Positions 18,740 through 27,538 of a DNA stretch of 51,635 nt are shown here, piece after piece (the first letter of the stretch is position 1; every line of letters starts with the position of its first letter). The position numbers and the translations under genes were made by a program. Below the pieces are notes generated by a model. It was not told where the DNA came from. It ran no database searches and was given only the letters and a program-made list of their open reading frames with translations. Source of the stretch: Sphingobacteriia bacterium. GTDB taxonomy: Bacteria > Bacteroidota > Bacteroidia > Chitinophagales > Chitinophagaceae. Location of the stretch: the NCBI GenBank assembly GCA_004294135.1, contig RDZY01000025.1, positions 1-51,635 on the forward strand, written 5' to 3'.

Positions 18740-19552
18740 ATGTTACATATTGTTTTCGAATCTGCCAATGTAAAAGTACTGCAAACTGCGCTGGAGTTGG
18801 ATGAGCAGTTGCAGGGCGATATTATTGAAATTAAAGACGATTATGCGGTAGGTCCCTTGGGTGATATTTACCAGACTGAAGGCTACCAGCAACGCCGCGA
18901 TTGGTGGAAGCAAGTGCTGGAGTTTTCGCCGTATGAAAACCAGTTGGATATCGTAGATGATAAGCTGGCCGTTCACCAACTGCTGAATCGTTTAACCGAA
19001 GAGGAATCCTTAGAAATATGGATCTGGATGGGACAGAATGCCCATGATGTTTGCGGCTATTACTGGCTCATGAGTCAGCTTAAAGATTTTGCGGGAAGAA
19101 TACAAGTACTCTACCTTAATAACCTTCCTTTTTTTAATGAGAAAGGACATATTTTTTATCCAACCCACCTGCACGAAATTCAACCCAAAGAGTTTTTGAA
19201 AGCGAAGAAATTGGCTCGCCCCATTACCCTTAGTGAGTTTGAATTAGATCCGGATGAGTGGAAGAAAATTTGTTCCGAAAATTCCCTCGTGCGGTTTTTA
19301 GAAGGAGGAAAAAAATTGGCTGGGAAAGAAGTCGATTTTTTTGATAAACACCTCATGAATTATATAGGTGCGGAGACGCAGAAACTCAACAAATTATTGT
19401 CCACTACTTTAAATAAAATGCCCGTACAAACTGGGGATGCATTTCTGGTATGGCGATTAAAAGCAATGGCAGAAGCAGGAAAAATAAGTCTATTAGGCGA
19501 CTGGCAAAAGGGTTGGAAGGAAATAACCGTTCAGTTATTACAAAAAGCATAA
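18740..19552 (+). CDS. DUF1835 domain protein
   Basis: The N-terminal half (MLHIVFESANVKVL, IKDDYAVGPLGDI, LEIWIWMGQNAHDVCGYYWL) matches DUF1835, and the C-terminal part (FLVWRLKAMAEAGKISLLGDW) resembles the DUF3658 region that often follows it. No catalytic motif is visible and the family's role is unknown. It is soluble, with no signal or membrane segment. It sits 24 bases after parE and 3 bases before the cupin gene, so it belongs to the topoisomerase IV operon. Confidence 0.8.
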   Translation: MLHIVFESANVKVLQTALELDEQLQGDIIEIKDDYAVGPLGDIYQTEGYQQRRDWWKQVLEFSPYENQLDIVDDKLAVHQLLNRLTEEESLEIWIWMGQNAHDVCGYYWLMSQLKDFAGRIQVLYLNNLPFFNEKGHIFYPTHLHEIQPKEFLKAKKLARPITLSEFELDPDEWKKICSENSLVRFLEGGKKLAGKEVDFFDKHLMNYIGAETQKLNKLLSTTLNKMPVQTGDAFLVWRLKAMAEAGKISLLGDWQKGWKEITVQLLQKA

Positions 19553-19555
19553 ATC

Positions 19556-19945
19556 ATGATAACCGTAACACAGTTGAATAAAATAGGAGAAGATGAGCGG
19601 GGTGCTACTCATTATTTTTCTACCGATAGAACGGGTCAGTTTATTGTAGCTTATCGCAAAGCAGGCAGTGCCAGTGGAAGGCATTATCACAAAGGAGTAT
19701 CACCCCATAAAAATCCAGAGCAGATCATCATTATGCAGGGTGAGGCAATGATTTCTTGGTTTGATACGCGCACCAGCAATCACGCACAAAGAGAAAGCAT
19801 TCATGTGCAAGCCCCTGTAATGGTAGAAATAGCAGCATGGGCATGGCATGAAGTAATGGCGGTAACAGGTATTATTGTATTTGAGTTGAATGGATTGGAA
19901 GATGCCAAACACGACACATTTAGGATGATTAATGAAGGGGTTTAA
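19556..19945 (+). CDS. Small cupin-fold protein
   Basis: This 129-residue protein has a cupin-like pattern: RHYHKG followed by EQIIIMQGEAMISWFD, then a second motif with AWAWHEVMAV, so His residues that could hold a metal are present. It resembles RmlC-type/dTDP-sugar-like cupins often annotated as cupin domain proteins. Substrate unknown. It starts 3 bases after the DUF1835 gene and ends 28 bases before parC, so it is translated from the topoisomerase IV operon. Confidence 0.75.
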   Translation: MITVTQLNKIGEDERGATHYFSTDRTGQFIVAYRKAGSASGRHYHKGVSPHKNPEQIIIMQGEAMISWFDTRTSNHAQRESIHVQAPVMVEIAAWAWHEVMAVTGIIVFELNGLEDAKHDTFRMINEGV

Positions 19946-19973
19946 TTTTTGAATTACGTAATGACCAAATAAT

Positions 19974-22487
19974 ATGGCGAAAGAGAAAACAGATAATCGG
20001 GTTTATGAAAATGAAACGGGTGTTCAAGGACAGTATAAAAACTGGTTTCTCGAATATGCGTCTTATGTAATTCTAGAACGTGCAGTACCCGCTATTGAAG
20101 ATGGACTAAAGCCAGTGCAGCGACGCATTCTTCATTCCATGAAAGAAATGGACGATGGTCGCTTTAATAAAGTAGCCAATATTATTGGACAAAGTATGCA
20201 GTACCATCCACATGGAGATGCCAGTATTGGAGACGCTTTGGTGAATTTGGGACAAAAAGATTTACTCATAGAAACCCAAGGAAACTGGGGTGATGTGCGC
20301 ACGGGTGATGACGCCGCAGCGTCTCGTTATATAGAAGCCCGCTTGTCTAAATTTGCGCTGGAAGTAGCATTCAACGCAAAAACTACCCAATGGCAGTTGA
20401 GTTATGATGGCAGAAAAAATGAACCCATTAACCTACCAATGAAATTCCCGTTACTCTTAGCTCAAGGGGCAGATGGAATTGCGGTGGGACTATCAACAAA
20501 AATTCTTCCACATAATTTTTGTGAATTAATAGACGCATCTGTTAAATACTTACGTGGTAAAAAGTTTGAGCTCTTCCCCGATTTTTTAACAAGGGGAATG
20601 ATTGATATTTCTAATTATAATGATGGTAAACGTGGCGGTAAAGTAAGGGTTCGTGCACACGTTGAAGAGCTGGATAAAAAAACATTGGTGATTCGCGATG
20701 TGCCTTACAGTGTTACTACTACCCAGCTGATGGAAAGTATTACCAAAGCCAATGATCAAGGTAAAATAAAAATAAAGAAAGTTATAGATGTAACGGCCAA
20801 AGAAGTAGAAATACAAATTGATTTAGCACCCGGTATTTCACCCGATATTACCATCGACGCATTGTTTGCTTTCACCGATTGTGAAGTAAGCCTTTCACCG
20901 AATGCCTGTGTAATTGAAGCCAATAAGCCTAGGTTTATGACCGTGCAGGAATTACTGAAAATTTCGGTGGACAATACCAAGCATTTATTAAAACAAGAAC
21001 TAGAAATTAAGCTCGGCGAACTAGAAGATAAATGGCATTATACTTCATTAGAGAAAATATTCTTTGAAGAAAAGATTTATAAAGAACTGGAGCAGAAACA
21101 CGAGAATTGGGAAAAAGTAATTGAAGCTATTGACAAAGGTTTTACACCATTCAAAAAGAAATTAAAACGCCCCATTGAGCGAGAAGATATTCTTAAATTA
21201 ACAGAAAAGCCTGTTAGAAGAATTTATCGACTGGACATTAATGAACTCAATGAACAAATAAAAAATATAGAAGCCGATATTAAACAAGTAAGTTTTGATC
21301 TCGAACACTTGACCGATTTTGCCGTTGCTTATTTTGATAACTTACTTAAAAAATATGGCAAGGGTAGAGAGCGTAGAACAGAAATTAAAGAGTTTGATAC
21401 CATTCAAGTTAAGCAGGTTGCTATTGCCAATACCAAACTCTACCTCAATAGAAATGAAGGGTTTATAGGTACTGGCTTAAAGAAAGATGAGTTCCTATGC
21501 GAGTGTTCTGATTATGATGATATTATTGCATTCACCAAATCGGGCACTATGAAAGTGGTGAAAGTATCTGATAAAGTCTTCATAGGAAAAGACATTATTC
21601 ACGCAGCCGTTTTTGAAAAAAATGATGAACGCACCACTTACAATATGATATATGTAGATGGCAAAACAGGCGTGAGTTATGGTAAGCGTTTTAATGTAAC
21701 TGGCATCACACGCGAAAAAGAATACGATCTTACGAAGGGGACTGAAAAAAGTCGCGTTCATTATTTCTCATCCAATCCCAACGGTGAAGCAGAAACACTT
21801 AAAATAATTTTAAGTCCCAACTGTACAGCCCGTATTAAAGAACTCGATTTTCATTTTGAAGAATTAGAAATCAAGGGTAGGAGTAGTATGGGAAATCAAG
21901 TAATTAAATATCCCATTAAAACTGTGAAAATGAAAGAAGCTGGTAAGAGTACACTGGCGGGAAGAAAACTTTGGTTTGATGATAAATTTGGGCGACTCAA
22001 TACCGAAGAAAAAGGAATGTATTTAGGAAGTTTTGAAGACCAACGAATCATTGTTTTTTACAATGATGGATCTTATGAGTTAACCGATACTGAAATAACG
22101 CAGCGCTTTGAAGTAGATAAAATAGCGTTGATAGAACAGTTTAATCCTGAACGAGTAATTACTGCAGTTTACTTGGATGGCGATAAAAATCAATACAATA
22201 TTAAGCGCTTCAAAATAGAAACCACTACCTTGAAGTCGCAATTCCTTTTTATTAAAGAAGGCAATGGTAATAAGTTGGTGGCAGTTACCACGGAAGAAGA
22301 GCCAATATTGGTGGTGCAAACAGGGAAGGGACAACAAGTACGAAAAGCCAAGTTTAAAGTGGCCAAGATGGTAGAAGTGATGGGCTGGAAGGCATTGGGG
22401 GCGAAGCTCACTGACTTTAATAAAAGCATTGAAATGGAGTGGGAGCAGAAAGTTGTTGCTGATACCACACAAACAGAATTATTTTAA
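19974..22487 (+). CDS. parC: DNA topoisomerase IV subunit A
   Basis: Cleavage-reunion subunit of topoisomerase IV. The winged-helix domain carries LKPVQRRILHSM (46-56), the QRDR-type loop YHPHGDASIGDAL (77-89), and the active site ASRYIEARL with catalytic R118-Y119. The coiled-coil gate is visible around residues 330-470. The C-terminal part (about 500-800) has degenerate beta-pinwheel strands such as FIGTGLKKDEFL and GRSSMGNQVIKY. Length 837 fits Bacteroidota ParC. At the position of the classic quinolone-contact serine (GyrA Ser83 in E. coli numbering) it has Ala83, followed by Ser84. It ends 9 bases before the CvfB-like gene. Confidence 0.93.
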   Translation: MAKEKTDNRVYENETGVQGQYKNWFLEYASYVILERAVPAIEDGLKPVQRRILHSMKEMDDGRFNKVANIIGQSMQYHPHGDASIGDALVNLGQKDLLIETQGNWGDVRTGDDAAASRYIEARLSKFALEVAFNAKTTQWQLSYDGRKNEPINLPMKFPLLLAQGADGIAVGLSTKILPHNFCELIDASVKYLRGKKFELFPDFLTRGMIDISNYNDGKRGGKVRVRAHVEELDKKTLVIRDVPYSVTTTQLMESITKANDQGKIKIKKVIDVTAKEVEIQIDLAPGISPDITIDALFAFTDCEVSLSPNACVIEANKPRFMTVQELLKISVDNTKHLLKQELEIKLGELEDKWHYTSLEKIFFEEKIYKELEQKHENWEKVIEAIDKGFTPFKKKLKRPIEREDILKLTEKPVRRIYRLDINELNEQIKNIEADIKQVSFDLEHLTDFAVAYFDNLLKKYGKGRERRTEIKEFDTIQVKQVAIANTKLYLNRNEGFIGTGLKKDEFLCECSDYDDIIAFTKSGTMKVVKVSDKVFIGKDIIHAAVFEKNDERTTYNMIYVDGKTGVSYGKRFNVTGITREKEYDLTKGTEKSRVHYFSSNPNGEAETLKIILSPNCTARIKELDFHFEELEIKGRSSMGNQVIKYPIKTVKMKEAGKSTLAGRKLWFDDKFGRLNTEEKGMYLGSFEDQRIIVFYNDGSYELTDTEITQRFEVDKIALIEQFNPERVITAVYLDGDKNQYNIKRFKIETTTLKSQFLFIKEGNGNKLVAVTTEEEPILVVQTGKGQQVRKAKFKVAKMVEVMGWKALGAKLTDFNKSIEMEWEQKVVADTTQTELF

Positions 22488-22496
22488 AAGCAATTT

Positions 22497-23333
22497 ATGG
22501 AATCCATACAAGTAGGTAATTACAATACATTAAAAGTAAGTAGAAAAGTAGAGTTTGGTTTCTATTTAGACGATGGCGGTGAAGGTATTCTTCTGCCCAA
22601 ACGTTTTGCGCCTGATCGCTTACGCATAGGAGATGAGCTTACTGTTTTTGTTTACCACGATTCAGAAAATAGGTTGATCGCTACTACCCAAAAAGCGAAT
22701 GCGGTAGTAGGTGAAATTGCGAAAATGCAAGTAATATCCGTAACTGCTCATGGGGCGTTTTTGGACTGGGGGTTGATGAAAGATTTATTTGTTCCAACCT
22801 CAAAGCAGGTTGTTGGAATGCGCGTAGGTGGATGGTATCTGGTGAAATTGTATATAGATGAAGTAACTGGAAGGGTGGCCGCTACGGAGAAAGTAGAGAG
22901 CCTAATGAGTAATGAAGCACTTACAGTGAAAGAAATGGAGCTGGTAGATTTATTGGTATATCGCAATTCAGAACTAGGATATACAATGGTGATTAATAAT
23001 CGTCATATCGGCATGCTGCACAGTAATGAAGTATTTAAGCAATTAGAGATAGGAGATAGGGTAAAAGGATTTATTAAGAAAATTCGCATCGACAATAAGA
23101 TTGATGTGGTGCTGGGAAAGCCAGGCTTTAATAAAGTAGAAGATGAGGGAGAAAAAATACTGCGACTACTAAATGAAAACAATGGATACCTGCCTTATCA
23201 TGATAAATCTAATCCAGCAGAAATTTACTCATTTTTTGGGATGAGTAAAAAAGCATTTAAAATGACCACAGGAAGCCTCTATAAGCAACAAAAAATAACG
23301 TTTACTCAAACTGGTATAAAGCTGAATGGGTAA
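22497..23333 (+). CDS. CvfB-like S1 domain RNA-binding protein
   Basis: This 278-residue protein has the layout of the CvfB/YitL family: an N-terminal S1-like barrel (LPKRFAPDRLRIGDELTVFVYHD), a second S1 domain (AKMQVISVTAHGAFLDWGLMKDLFVP), a third (GYTMVINNRHIGMLHSNEVFKQLEIGDRVKGFIKKI), and a C-terminal winged helix (ILRLLNENNGYLPYHDKSNPAEIYSFFGMSKKAFK). CvfB proteins bind RNA and affect virulence-gene expression in Firmicutes; the role in Bacteroidota is not settled. It is the last gene of the topoisomerase IV operon, 9 bases after parC, and is followed by a strong hairpin. Confidence 0.85.
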   Translation: MESIQVGNYNTLKVSRKVEFGFYLDDGGEGILLPKRFAPDRLRIGDELTVFVYHDSENRLIATTQKANAVVGEIAKMQVISVTAHGAFLDWGLMKDLFVPTSKQVVGMRVGGWYLVKLYIDEVTGRVAATEKVESLMSNEALTVKEMELVDLLVYRNSELGYTMVINNRHIGMLHSNEVFKQLEIGDRVKGFIKKIRIDNKIDVVLGKPGFNKVEDEGEKILRLLNENNGYLPYHDKSNPAEIYSFFGMSKKAFKMTTGSLYKQQKITFTQTGIKLNG

Positions 23334-23394
23334 TTGTTATGTTTAAATGTAAGTAATTATTTTATTCAGAAATAATTTAGAACCTTACTCCAAT

Positions 23395-23431
23395 AAAAAA
23401 TGCCCTGCTAGAAATAGCGGCAGGGCATTTT
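23395..23431. terminator. Intrinsic terminator, probably bidirectional
   Basis: The stem TGCCCTGC (23401-23408) pairs with GCAGGGCA (23420-23427), flanked by A6 before and T4 after. It lies between the CvfB-like gene and the convergent phytase-like gene, so it can serve both. Confidence 0.8.
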
Positions 23432-23489
23432 GACTAAATCAGGGTTTTAATCGTGTCAAATTATTCAATATTTGACTTATTCCATTTTA

Positions 23490-24785
23490 TTATTTTAGCC
23501 CTTTACTTAGTTTGATAAAGTAGATTACGTTTGTATCAATTTTGCCCGTTGAAGGTAAGATTTTAGCAATCAAAGTATTATTGATTATTGTGGGGTTATT
23601 TATACCAAAATCATCGTCGTTGCTTACCGCAATTAGGTTGTTATTTAAAATAACTAAACCTTCAGCTTTATCATGTGGGTAGCCACCAGGTATGGTTAAC
23701 AAATCTGCAACCAATTCTTTGGTAACAGCTTTAATGTTGTTGCTTACTAATTCCGCATCGCTTAACTCTTCTAAAGTTTTACCGCCAAACATGATACCTG
23801 TGGCACTATTTGTTGCATCCGAAATATCTGTTGAATTGGTAATATCTATTTTATACACTTTTTTTGTTAGTGCAGCAGGTTGTCCCCCAGCATAGTCTTG
23901 GTCTCTTTCCAAAACCAGAAAAGTAGTAGCAGTAATGGCTACAATTTCACTTGAAAGGGTTCTGATATTATCTGTTATATATGCATATTGTTTAGTGATG
24001 CCTGTTGCAATTTCAAAAGTTAAAATGCGTAATAGTCTTGAGTTGGCTACTGTAGCCCTCGTTGGGTTGTACATGGGCGATTGCATCATGCCAATGAGTA
24101 TTTTTCCATCGGGTGAAATTGTTAAACCTTCCATTCCCCGGTTGGCTCTTCTCTTTTTAAACACTTCTGGAATTTTACGTCCCCCGGTTCCAGTTCCAAA
24201 AGGATTAATGCGCTCTATAGTTTTACCTTCTTTGTCAAAATGCGCTAAATGTGGTCCATACTCATCACTTACCCAAAAGCTGCCATCTGGTGCAACTGCT
24301 AAACCTTCACAATCAATACCGTCTGGATCATTGGTTAGTGTATTGCCATTAAAATCTAAAGCTACTTCTCCAGTACTGCCTTGTCCCACTGGGTTTGGCT
24401 TACCCGTAATTTTTGCGCCTGCAGCATTTTTAAATTCAACCGATGATATATATACTAAGGAGTCGCCAAGAAGTTTGAATTTAGCAATATGTGGATTGAA
24501 ATTTGGGAGGGGAAATAGTTTTGAATCTTTCACAGTGCCATCAACATTCGGACCACGGTCGGTCATTAAATAAAATGCATCTGGTTCGTTTGGTACAGCA
24601 GCTATTGCTGATCCATAACCACTACCAAATACATTTACACCATTTGCGGCTGTATAAATTATACCAGCAGCCTTTAAAGTCACCTTCTCTGGATACTGAA
24701 TTGGGGATTGAATTAATTCGTTGTTTTTTTTACAAGACGTGATTGCAACCAAACAAATTGCAACAGGAATTACTTTAAATCTCAT
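23490..24785 (-). CDS. Esterase-like activity of phytase family lipoprotein
   Basis: The N-terminus is a lipoprotein signal, AICLVAITSC with lipobox ITSC at about residues 15-18, so the protein is membrane-anchored. The body fits the phytase-like esterase domain: FYLMTDRGPNVDG (about 72-84), DCEGLAVAPDGSFWVSDEYGPH (about 157-179), NRGMEGLTISPDGKIL (about 215-230), LVLERDQDYAGG (about 293), and ISNDDDFG-like near the C-terminus (VSNDDDFGINN). Relatives are calcium-dependent beta-propeller proteins; true phytase activity is unproven in most. The gene stands alone and is convergent with the CvfB-like gene. Confidence 0.85.
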   Translation of the reverse strand: MRFKVIPVAICLVAITSCKKNNELIQSPIQYPEKVTLKAAGIIYTAANGVNVFGSGYGSAIAAVPNEPDAFYLMTDRGPNVDGTVKDSKLFPLPNFNPHIAKFKLLGDSLVYISSVEFKNAAGAKITGKPNPVGQGSTGEVALDFNGNTLTNDPDGIDCEGLAVAPDGSFWVSDEYGPHLAHFDKEGKTIERINPFGTGTGGRKIPEVFKKRRANRGMEGLTISPDGKILIGMMQSPMYNPTRATVANSRLLRILTFEIATGITKQYAYITDNIRTLSSEIVAITATTFLVLERDQDYAGGQPAALTKKVYKIDITNSTDISDATNSATGIMFGGKTLEELSDAELVSNNIKAVTKELVADLLTIPGGYPHDKAEGLVILNNNLIAVSNDDDFGINNPTIINNTLIAKILPSTGKIDTNVIYFIKLSKGLK

Positions 24786-24865
24786 TTTTATTTTTTTTCA
24801 AAAAACGGCATTTAAAGTTAATTTGCTGTTACCAAAACATTATGCTTGGGTTATTATTTTTTGAA

Positions 24866-26824
24866 CTATAATTTCCCTTCTAGTTCCATTAATTCCTCAA
24901 ATAATTTTTCGTATTGTTCATTCAACTGCTTGTATTTAGTGTCGGCTGCTTTGTATTCAGCTTCAATTTTACTGTATTTGTCTTTATTAATATAATTAGC
25001 AGCATTACCCAATTCATTTTCCAATCCTATCTTGGCCTGTTTGGTTTTTGAAAGTTCTTCTTCCAGCATGCCCAGCTTGCGTTGCATTTTTTGGACTTCT
25101 TTTTGGGCTTCTTTTTGGGCTTCTTTATTAATTGGTTGGATTGGTACTGCGGCTTCCTGCTTTTTATTTACAATAGGGGTTGGCTTTGGTTCCTCATTTA
25201 CTGTTCCTAACTTCCGCTGCTTCTCCATTCGCTCATTCCATTCTACCCACTCTTGGTATGTTCCTTTGAATTCCTTAATCTCTTCATCCACTATCTCCCA
25301 AATTTTATTGGCTGTTTTAGAGATGAAATAACGATCGTGACTTACCAAAATAGTAGTTCCCTCATACTTATTAAGGGCTTCGGCCAACAACTCTACCGAA
25401 TGCATGTCTAAGTGGTTGGTAGGCTCATCCAGTATTAAAAAATTGGCCTTACTCACAATAGTTTTTGCCAATGCAACCCTTGCTTTTTCGCCCCCACTCA
25501 ACACTTTAACTTTTTTATCTACATCATCGCCACCAAATAAGAATGCACCCAATAAACTGCGCAGTTCTGGATCTGTTTTCTTACTGCCACAATGCTGTAA
25601 CTCTTCTAAAACAGTATGCCCCATAGTAAGTGCTTCCAATTGATGCTGCGCATAAAAACTCTCTTCCACATTATGCCCCCAAATTCTATCACCATCAAAC
25701 TTTTCAGTACCTGCTACCATTCTCAATAAAGTAGATTTACCTTTTCCGTTCGCTCCAATTAATGCAATTTTATCGCCTCGCTCTATTTCAGCAGATGCAT
25801 TGCTCACAATTTTTAAGGAACCAAAATGTTTGGACACTTCTTTTAAATGAACCAATACCTTACCCGGCACTTTATCTAATTGAAAATTGATGCGTAAATC
25901 TGGTCGCTCTAACTGAACATCTTCAATCTTATCAAGCCTATCCAATCGCTTCTGTACACTCTGAGCCTGTGCAGCTTTGCTGGCCTTAGCTTTGAAGCGC
26001 TCAATAAATCGTTCCTGTTGGCGAATATAATCCTGCTGGTTCTCAAATGCTTTTTGCTGCATATCTATTCGAATGCTTTTCTCTTGCTCAAAATATTCGT
26101 AGTTGCCAGAATAAATATGCAGTTGCTGTTGATACAGTTCTACAATTTTATTTACCATCCTATTCAAGAAAAATTTATCGTGACTCACAATTACCACGCT
26201 GCCTTTGTAATGAATTAAGTATCTTTCAAGCCACTCAATAGAAGGCAAGTCAAGGTGATTGGTTGGTTCATCCATCAACAACACATCAGGCTGTTGTAGA
26301 ATCATTTTAGCCAATAATACCCGCATTCTCCAGCCCCCGCTGAACTCTTTATAAGGACGCGCTAAGTCAGTATTAGAAAAGCCAAGACCATGCAAAACTT
26401 CTTCTGCTTTGTGCTGAATATTATAACCATCTAGCACGTCTAATTCGTGCAGACTGTCAGTATACTTTATCAACAGCACTTCATCTTCCGAATTTTGCTC
26501 CAGTTCAATACCCAGTCGCTCTATTTCTTTCTCCAACTCACGCACCCTCTCAAATGCCCCCAAAGCCACTTCTGTAATGGTATCGTTGGTGTCAAAACTC
26601 AGTAAATCTTGGTGCAAGTAACCAATAGTGGTCTCCCTACCTTTCTCTACTGTGCCCTTAGAAGGGGTATATTCACCTACTAACACTTTAAGCAGGGTAG
26701 ACTTACCCGTACCATTATAACCGATCAGGCCAATCCGGTCGCCCGGCTGTATATGCCAAGTGGCATCTGCTACAATTACTCTTGCCCCAAACTCAAACGT
26801 TACATTCTGAAAGCCAATCAACAT
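24866..26824 (-). CDS. ABC-F family ATPase (Uup/YdiF-like)
   Basis: Two ABC ATPase domains without membrane segments define the ABC-F class. Domain 1 has Walker A GYNGTGKST (about 34-42), signature EFSGGWRMR and Walker B LLMDEPTNHLDL. A linker of charged helices follows (PtIM-like, about 245-310). Domain 2 has GANGKGKST, signature LSGGEKARVALAKTI and LILDEPTNHLDM. The C-terminus (about 560-652) is Lys/Glu-rich coiled coil as in Uup and YdiF. ABC-F proteins act on the ribosome, easing stalled translation or protecting from antibiotics; a housekeeping role is more likely here as no resistance context is visible. It diverges from the DUF3347 gene. Confidence 0.9.
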   Translation of the reverse strand: MLIGFQNVTFEFGARVIVADATWHIQPGDRIGLIGYNGTGKSTLLKVLVGEYTPSKGTVEKGRETTIGYLHQDLLSFDTNDTITEVALGAFERVRELEKEIERLGIELEQNSEDEVLLIKYTDSLHELDVLDGYNIQHKAEEVLHGLGFSNTDLARPYKEFSGGWRMRVLLAKMILQQPDVLLMDEPTNHLDLPSIEWLERYLIHYKGSVVIVSHDKFFLNRMVNKIVELYQQQLHIYSGNYEYFEQEKSIRIDMQQKAFENQQDYIRQQERFIERFKAKASKAAQAQSVQKRLDRLDKIEDVQLERPDLRINFQLDKVPGKVLVHLKEVSKHFGSLKIVSNASAEIERGDKIALIGANGKGKSTLLRMVAGTEKFDGDRIWGHNVEESFYAQHQLEALTMGHTVLEELQHCGSKKTDPELRSLLGAFLFGGDDVDKKVKVLSGGEKARVALAKTIVSKANFLILDEPTNHLDMHSVELLAEALNKYEGTTILVSHDRYFISKTANKIWEIVDEEIKEFKGTYQEWVEWNERMEKQRKLGTVNEEPKPTPIVNKKQEAAVPIQPINKEAQKEAQKEVQKMQRKLGMLEEELSKTKQAKIGLENELGNAANYINKDKYSKIEAEYKAADTKYKQLNEQYEKLFEELMELEGKL

Positions 26825-26846
26825 CGCAAAAAATTATTTAAGGCTG

Positions 26847-26854
26847 CAAAGGTA
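26847..26854 (-). promoter_or_regulatory. Putative -7 element of the ABC-F gene
   Basis: The minus-strand TACCTTTG (26854-26847) is an exact TAnnTTTG match 22 bases before the ATG at 26824. No convincing -33 TTTG is seen at the usual spacing. Confidence 0.45.
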
Positions 26855-26884
26855 ATTCTAAAGCACTGCCTGACGAAATTGCTT

Positions 26885-26892
26885 TAATTTTG
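26885..26892 (+). promoter_or_regulatory. Putative -7 element of the DUF3347 gene
   Basis: TAATTTTG is an exact TAnnTTTG match 17 bases before ATG 26910. No good -33 element was seen. It is divergent from the ABC-F promoter, with 30 bases between the elements. Confidence 0.4.
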
Positions 26893-26909
26893 CTCAAAAT
26901 ACCTTAGTT

Positions 26910-27494
26910 ATGAAGTATATGCTGCCCGTTTGTACACTTTTATTTATGATAGCTTGTAAAAGCAATGAAACAAAAACTGCGGAAACAACTGCAACAGAAT
27001 TTGCATCTATCGCCAAAAGCAAGCATAGCGATGTGTTTAATATTTCTTTTAAAGCAGCACTGGATCAATACTATGCTTTGAAAGATGCATTTATAGCAGA
27101 AAAAGATGGAGCCATTGATTCTGCCGCCACAAAATTAATACCATTATTAGATAGTATTCAGTTGGGAGAGGCAGGAGTGGACAGTAATACACTGGTAGCC
27201 GCCAAACAATCTATTGCAGGTCTTAAAGCCGAATTAAAAGGATTGTTGGGAGAAAATAAACGCGATGAAAAACGCAAAGCTTTTGAAATGTTGGGAGAGC
27301 AGATCTACCTTCTTATCCGCACCATTCAATATGATAATGAAGTAGTTTACCACCAGTTTTGTCCCATGGCTTTTAATGATAAAGGAGCAACTTGGTTGAG
27401 TAATTCATCCGATATAAGAAATCCTTACCTGCCCAAAACCATGCTGCATTGCGGTGAAGTGAAAGATTCCATAGATTTACGAACTAAACTTTAG
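26910..27494 (+). CDS. DUF3347 lipoprotein
   Basis: The N-terminus MKYMLPVCTLLFMIAC is a lipoprotein leader with cysteine at residue 16. The C-terminal part carries the DUF3347 signature: YHQFCPMAFNDKGATWLSNS, then IRNPYLPKTMLHCG, with two Cys, His and Met residues that could bind a soft metal. DUF3347 is often found with copper/silver efflux systems, but no such genes are seen next to it. The residues between (about 30-150) are helical. It is 44 bases before a TonB-dependent receptor on the same strand, so an operon for metal or ligand handling is possible. Confidence 0.82.
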   Translation: MKYMLPVCTLLFMIACKSNETKTAETTATEFASIAKSKHSDVFNISFKAALDQYYALKDAFIAEKDGAIDSAATKLIPLLDSIQLGEAGVDSNTLVAAKQSIAGLKAELKGLLGENKRDEKRKAFEMLGEQIYLLIRTIQYDNEVVYHQFCPMAFNDKGATWLSNSSDIRNPYLPKTMLHCGEVKDSIDLRTKL

Positions 27495-27538
27495 TTTTCA
27501 CGCAACCAAGAACCATATTGGGTTGTCTATTAGTATAT

